Shown here: in pieces, positions 60,690 to 64,000 of the stretch
Layout: each line of letters starts with the position of its first letter
Numbering within the stretch: the first letter of the stretch is position 1
NCBI GenBank assembly: GCA_047602295.1
Contig: JASGHP010000001.1
Location: 2,294,001 to 2,358,000 of the forward strand
Direction: 5' to 3'
Length of the DNA: 64,000 nucleotides
DNA from: JACMLD01 sp047602295
Lineage (GTDB): Bacteria > Bacteroidota > Bacteroidia > Chitinophagales > Chitinophagaceae
Translations under genes and position numbers: made by a program
The notes under the pieces: model-generated
Told to the model about the DNA's origin: nothing
Databases searched by the model: none
What the model saw: only the letters and a program-made list of their open reading frames with translations

Positions 60690-61640
60690 ATGAAGATCAT
60701 TTGCATTGGAGAAGCTTTAATAGATATGATTTGTACCGACAAAGGAGTATCATTATCTAATGGTCAGCATTTTTTAAAAAAACCAGGTGGGGCGCCTACC
60801 AATGTAGCTGCAGCCATTGCGGCTTTGGGCGGAACAGTTGAACTGGTTGCTAAAGTAGGTAATGATCCTTTTGGAAAACATTTGATAAATGTAATGGATG
60901 AATTTAAGGTCTCTACCAAATGGGTGTTGCAAGACAATAACTCCTTTACAACATTTGCATTTGTATCATTGATGGAAGATGGTGAACGTGATTTTGTTTT
61001 CAATCGCGGTGCAGATGGAGAGTTAAGTCGCCAGGAAATTGAAGCGATTGATTTGGACGATGTATCAATTATTCACTTTGGTTCAGCCACTGCTTTTTTG
61101 CCCGGGCCATTGCAGGCGGCCTACCAGGGGCTTTTACAAAAAGCATTGCAGAAAAACATTTTTATCAGCTTCGATCCAAATTATCGTCACCTGCTTTTTG
61201 GAAACAATAAACAGTCTTTCATAGATCAGTCGTGGAATTTTCTTGAATGCTGTCATTTCTTTAAACTAAGCGATGAAGAAGCGATGTTGATAACAGGAAC
61301 GGCTACATTGGCGGACGCTGCAGAGGTGTTAGGTAAAAAAACAAAAGCTGTGTTCACAATTACGCTTGGTAAAGAAGGAACATTATTAGGATTTCAAAAC
61401 AGTACCAGTGTAGTGGCCAGCATACCCGTAAAACCCGTTGATACTACTGGCGCTGGTGATGCTTTTGTAGGAGCTGTGCTTTATCAGTTAAGTGATAAAA
61501 GTCTTACAACCATTCGGCATCTTTCACTACCTCAATGGCAACAGATAGTAGCCAATGCAAACAAAGCAGGTGCACGTACCTGTGAGTATATGGGAGCAAT
61601 GGAAGCATTCAAACATCTCAACAACCAGATTTTTAATTAA
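60690..61640 (+). CDS. PfkB-family sugar kinase, probable fructokinase
   Basis: 316 residues from the ATG at 60690 (MKIICIGEALIDMICTDKGV); upstream open sequence is spacer. Blocks: GGAPTNVAAAIAALGGTVEL, FFKLSDEEAMLITGT, and the C-terminal ATP/substrate motif PVDTTGAGDAFVGAVLYQL with the catalytic Asp. The fructokinase branch is favoured by sequence and by the neighbouring sucrose-type transporter and amylosucrase-like enzyme, which would release fructose. Likely in one operon with both neighbours; the GH13 gene follows after 18 nt. Confidence 0.88.
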   Translation: MKIICIGEALIDMICTDKGVSLSNGQHFLKKPGGAPTNVAAAIAALGGTVELVAKVGNDPFGKHLINVMDEFKVSTKWVLQDNNSFTTFAFVSLMEDGERDFVFNRGADGELSRQEIEAIDLDDVSIIHFGSATAFLPGPLQAAYQGLLQKALQKNIFISFDPNYRHLLFGNNKQSFIDQSWNFLECCHFFKLSDEEAMLITGTATLADAAEVLGKKTKAVFTITLGKEGTLLGFQNSTSVVASIPVKPVDTTGAGDAFVGAVLYQLSDKSLTTIRHLSLPQWQQIVANANKAGARTCEYMGAMEAFKHLNNQIFN

Positions 61641-61658
61641 AGGAAAATAGTTTTTACC

Positions 61659-63605
61659 GTGTACAATTACAGCTTGCATCAGCAGATAAATGCAACATTA
61701 CAACAACAAGGAACTGATATCGGCGGAAAAGATATTTCATTTCACACCCGCTTTGTAGCCAATGCAACTACCATAGATGCACTGTACAATGAATTGTATG
61801 GCGAGCATCCCGCTGCAAAAGAATATTTTGCAAAGTTGCTGCAGGTAATAGCGCAGGCTTATACAAACAGGGCTGTCGATTCTAAAATCCGCGATGAAGA
61901 AAAGGAAGCAAAGAAACACTGGTTTCTCAGCAACGAGATTACAGGCATGAGCTTGTATGCAGACAGGTTTTGCGGAGGCTTGAAAAATCTTACTGGTAAA
62001 CTGGATTACTTTCATAAGCTGGGTGTAAATTTTTTGCACCTGATGCCAGTGTTTGAAAGTCCCGAAGGAGAAAGCGATGGTGGTTACGCAGTTTCCGATT
62101 TTAGAAAAGTAGATGAACGATTTGGAACACTGGATGATTTGCAAAAGCTAAGACAGCAAATGCATCAGTCAGGCATGTATTTAATGGTTGATATTGTATT
62201 AAACCATACGTCTCACCATCATGCATGGGCTAAAATGGCCAAACAGGGCGATGCGGCATTCCAGGATTATTTCTATATGTACACAGATCGCTACATGCCG
62301 GATAAATTTGACAGTGCGATGCCTGATATTTTTCCGGAAAGTGCACCAGGCAATTTTACCTGGGTGGAAGAATGCAGGAAATGGATAATGACGGTGTTTC
62401 ATAAATACCAGTGGGATTTAAACTATACCAACCCGGCTGTTTTTGTAGCAATGCTGGAGAACATATTTTTTTATGCTAATCTTGGTGTAGACATCCTTCG
62501 TATAGATGCCCCTGCTTTTATCTGGAAAGAAGCAGGCACTACTTCCCAGAACCTGCCTAAGGCGCATACTATTTTAAGATTGATTCGCCAATGCGTGCAG
62601 GTAGCAACGCCGGGTATGGCATTGTTAGGAGAGGCGATTGTGGCCCCTTCGGCCATTATGAAATATTTTGGTGATGGCTGGTATACTGCCAAAGAATGTG
62701 ATTTTGCTTACAATGCCACACAAATGGCGCTGCAGTGGGATGCATTGGCAACAGGAGATACGCGGGTAATGATGGCCGCACAGCATGAATTGTTGCAAAA
62801 GCCTTTTGGCACGTCATGGATTACTTATACTCGTTGTCACGATGATATTGGACTGGGCTATGAGGATTACATGATACAAAATGCCGGCTTCAACGCTTAT
62901 GAACACCGGAAGTTTTTGAAAGATTTTTATGCTGGTAATTACCCTGACTCGTTTGCAAGAGGTGCATTGTTTTCTGTTAATCCTAAAACGCAGGATGCAC
63001 GCATTAGTGGATCATTGGCTTCGCTGTGTGGATTAGAGAAAGCGCAACAGGAAAACAATCCTTCTGAAGTGGAAACAGCCATTCAAAGGATCATTATGAT
63101 GCAGGCACATAGTTTTTTTATTGGCGGCGTGCCAATGATTTTTTATGGAGATGAATCAGGCTACACCAATGATTATTCTTACCTGGATGATCACGGCAAA
63201 TCTTATGATAACCGCTGGATGCACAGACCGGTTATTAATTGGGAACGGAATAAAAGAATAGATGTGGCAGGTACCACAGAGCAAAAGGTTTTTTCTGCCA
63301 CGCAAAGGCTTATCAGTATAAGAAAAGAATTACCTGTTGTGGCGGACCATAAAAATATTGATTGGCTTTCTACGCATAATATTCATATAGCAGGCTATTT
63401 GCGCCGTTACAACGAAGAGAAGCTTTTTTGCCTGTTTAATTTCAGTAAACATACCATTCATTTGGGCTGGTGGGTTTTCAAACAGTATGGAACTGCGCCC
63501 GCACAACTTTACGATTATTGGGAGAATAAATTACTAATTGTAGGCGCAGATCATGAAACGTTGGAGATGAAGCCTTATTCTTTTTTATTGTTAGCGCCAC
63601 GATAG
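61659..63605 (+). CDS. Amylosucrase-like GH13 glycoside hydrolase
   Basis: 648 residues from a GTG start, the only in-frame start near the kinase. The helical N-terminal domain (about 1-90, amylosucrase type) is followed by the GH13 barrel: LGVNFLHLMPVFESPEGESD, VDIVLNHTS, nucleophile Asp in VDILRIDAPAF, acid/base Glu in LLGEAIVAPS and the stabilising Asp in TYTRCHDDIGLG. The C-terminal beta domain ends SFLLLAPR. Amylosucrases transfer glucose from sucrose to glucan and release fructose; a sucrose hydrolase is the main alternative. This would feed the PfkB kinase next door. Confidence 0.9.
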   Translation: MYNYSLHQQINATLQQQGTDIGGKDISFHTRFVANATTIDALYNELYGEHPAAKEYFAKLLQVIAQAYTNRAVDSKIRDEEKEAKKHWFLSNEITGMSLYADRFCGGLKNLTGKLDYFHKLGVNFLHLMPVFESPEGESDGGYAVSDFRKVDERFGTLDDLQKLRQQMHQSGMYLMVDIVLNHTSHHHAWAKMAKQGDAAFQDYFYMYTDRYMPDKFDSAMPDIFPESAPGNFTWVEECRKWIMTVFHKYQWDLNYTNPAVFVAMLENIFFYANLGVDILRIDAPAFIWKEAGTTSQNLPKAHTILRLIRQCVQVATPGMALLGEAIVAPSAIMKYFGDGWYTAKECDFAYNATQMALQWDALATGDTRVMMAAQHELLQKPFGTSWITYTRCHDDIGLGYEDYMIQNAGFNAYEHRKFLKDFYAGNYPDSFARGALFSVNPKTQDARISGSLASLCGLEKAQQENNPSEVETAIQRIIMMQAHSFFIGGVPMIFYGDESGYTNDYSYLDDHGKSYDNRWMHRPVINWERNKRIDVAGTTEQKVFSATQRLISIRKELPVVADHKNIDWLSTHNIHIAGYLRRYNEEKLFCLFNFSKHTIHLGWWVFKQYGTAPAQLYDYWENKLLIVGADHETLEMKPYSFLLLAPR

Positions 63606-63647
63606 GATATATTCAATTTGTTTCAATCAACAGCCTTTATGAAACAT

Positions 63648-63660
63648 GAAACTGTTTCAG
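63648..63660. promoter_or_regulatory. Candidate operator palindrome upstream of galK
   Basis: TGAAACTGTTTCA is a 13-bp palindrome in the gap between the GH13 gene and galK, about 145 nt before the galK start. LacI-type operators often have this TGAAAC...GTTTCA form. A related TGAAACTATTTCA occurs at 1267-1279 and TGAAAC words recur at 63641 and 63710. Its role is inference. Confidence 0.35.
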
Positions 63661-63802
63661 TGCGATTTATTTTCCCAATTTGAGCCATTGGCTGAAACTA
63701 TTGTGCAACAATTGTATAATTTCATCTGGCAAACCCTGCGGAGATTGAAAATTTATTTATAACTATGCAGGGGTTGTTAATTAATTGAACCATTTTATAA
63801 TA

Positions 63803-64000
63803 ATGAATACAGAAACTGTAAAGGCTGGGGGTAGTGGTGCCAAACAGGAATATAAAATACCTGCCAATATTGAAGGGTATATAAAAGGTAATTCTGTTGT
63901 TTCAAGATCGCCTGGAAGGATTAATCTTATTGGTGAGCATACGGATTATAACAATGGTTTTGTATTGCCCGCTGCTATTGATAAAGCAGCATACGTTGTT
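63803..64000 (+). CDS. galK: Galactokinase (partial, runs off the window)
   Basis: The first 66 codons from the ATG at 63803. The galactokinase signature RSPGRINLIGEHTDYNNGFV appears at about residues 36-55, followed by LPAAIDKAAYVV. GalK phosphorylates galactose to galactose-1-phosphate in the Leloir pathway. A short Gly/Lys-rich N-terminal lead (about 15 residues) precedes the conserved part, so a slightly later start is possible. It lies about 200 nt after the GH13 gene and may have its own promoter. Confidence 0.92.
   Translation, partial: MNTETVKAGGSGAKQEYKIPANIEGYIKGNSVVSRSPGRINLIGEHTDYNNGFVLPAAIDKAAYVV

Overview
The window is about 64 kb of chromosome from a member of the phylum Bacteroidota, most likely of the Chitinophagaceae type. 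The phylum call rests on several things seen here: a TAnnTTTG-type promoter element before a tRNA, little Shine-Dalgarno sequence before genes, a secreted protein with a type IX secretion (T9SS)-like C-terminal region, a LytTR/LytS-type two-component pair, MacB/FtsX-like permeases, an LVIVD-repeat lipoprotein, and a parA-parB-DUF5683 order. The family assignment is inference. There is no prophage, integrase, transposase, rRNA operon or CRISPR array.

Layout. 0-9.3 kb: an EamA exporter, tRNA-Leu(CAG), the SOS-type mutasome operon imuA-imuB-dnaE2 (dnaE2 carries a frameshift), and an FtsX-like permease (also frameshifted). 9.6-24 kb: a beta-barrel protein, a DoxX-like protein, a YcaQ-like glycosylase, a metallophosphoesterase, an FMN reductase, an MBL hydrolase, parA/parB/DUF5683, a methylmalonyl-CoA mutase catalytic subunit, an LVIVD lipoprotein, a GNAT enzyme and an M20D amidohydrolase. 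24.2-25.7 kb: a protein-poor region holding three related minus-strand transcription units. Each has a conserved upstream site, a promoter-like element, a conserved 5' block, an A/C-rich ATCC-repeat body, a 3' stem and an intrinsic terminator. This is the best candidate for an undescribed system. 25.7-46.4 kb: a T9SS-like secreted protein, an alpha/beta hydrolase, glnS, an aldo/keto reductase, DinB-like proteins, a sugar-isomerase-like lipoprotein, a kelch protein broken by a 4-bp duplication, rpiA, a LytS/LytTR pair, an NPP-type phosphodiesterase, a YggS protein, an acyl-CoA dehydrogenase, a BamA-like outer-membrane protein and others. 46.4-50.4 kb: a repeat-rich region around a DUF1080 protein and a NarL-type regulator. 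50.4-59 kb: envelope and secreted proteins (alginate-lyase-like, S8 protease with a large insertion, OmpA with TSP3 repeats) and an ALDH7-type dehydrogenase. 59.2-64 kb: a same-strand sugar cluster (SLC45-type transporter, PfkB kinase, amylosucrase-like GH13, start of galK) that fits sucrose uptake and breakdown.

Two intergenic repeat classes recur. The first is long imperfect inverted repeats built from 7-9 nt words such as TTAAGTGG, GAGTGGCGAG or CGAACTTC, in at least a dozen spacers. The second is GC-rich hairpins (CCCTTCT...AGAAGGG) followed by GGGGATGAGG, which around 48.2-48.6 kb form a tandem array with an exact 92-bp period.

Three protein genes (dnaE2, the FtsX-like permease, kelch) are interrupted by small indels. 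One is in a homopolymer and could be a sequencing error; the 4-bp tandem duplication in the kelch gene is harder to explain that way.
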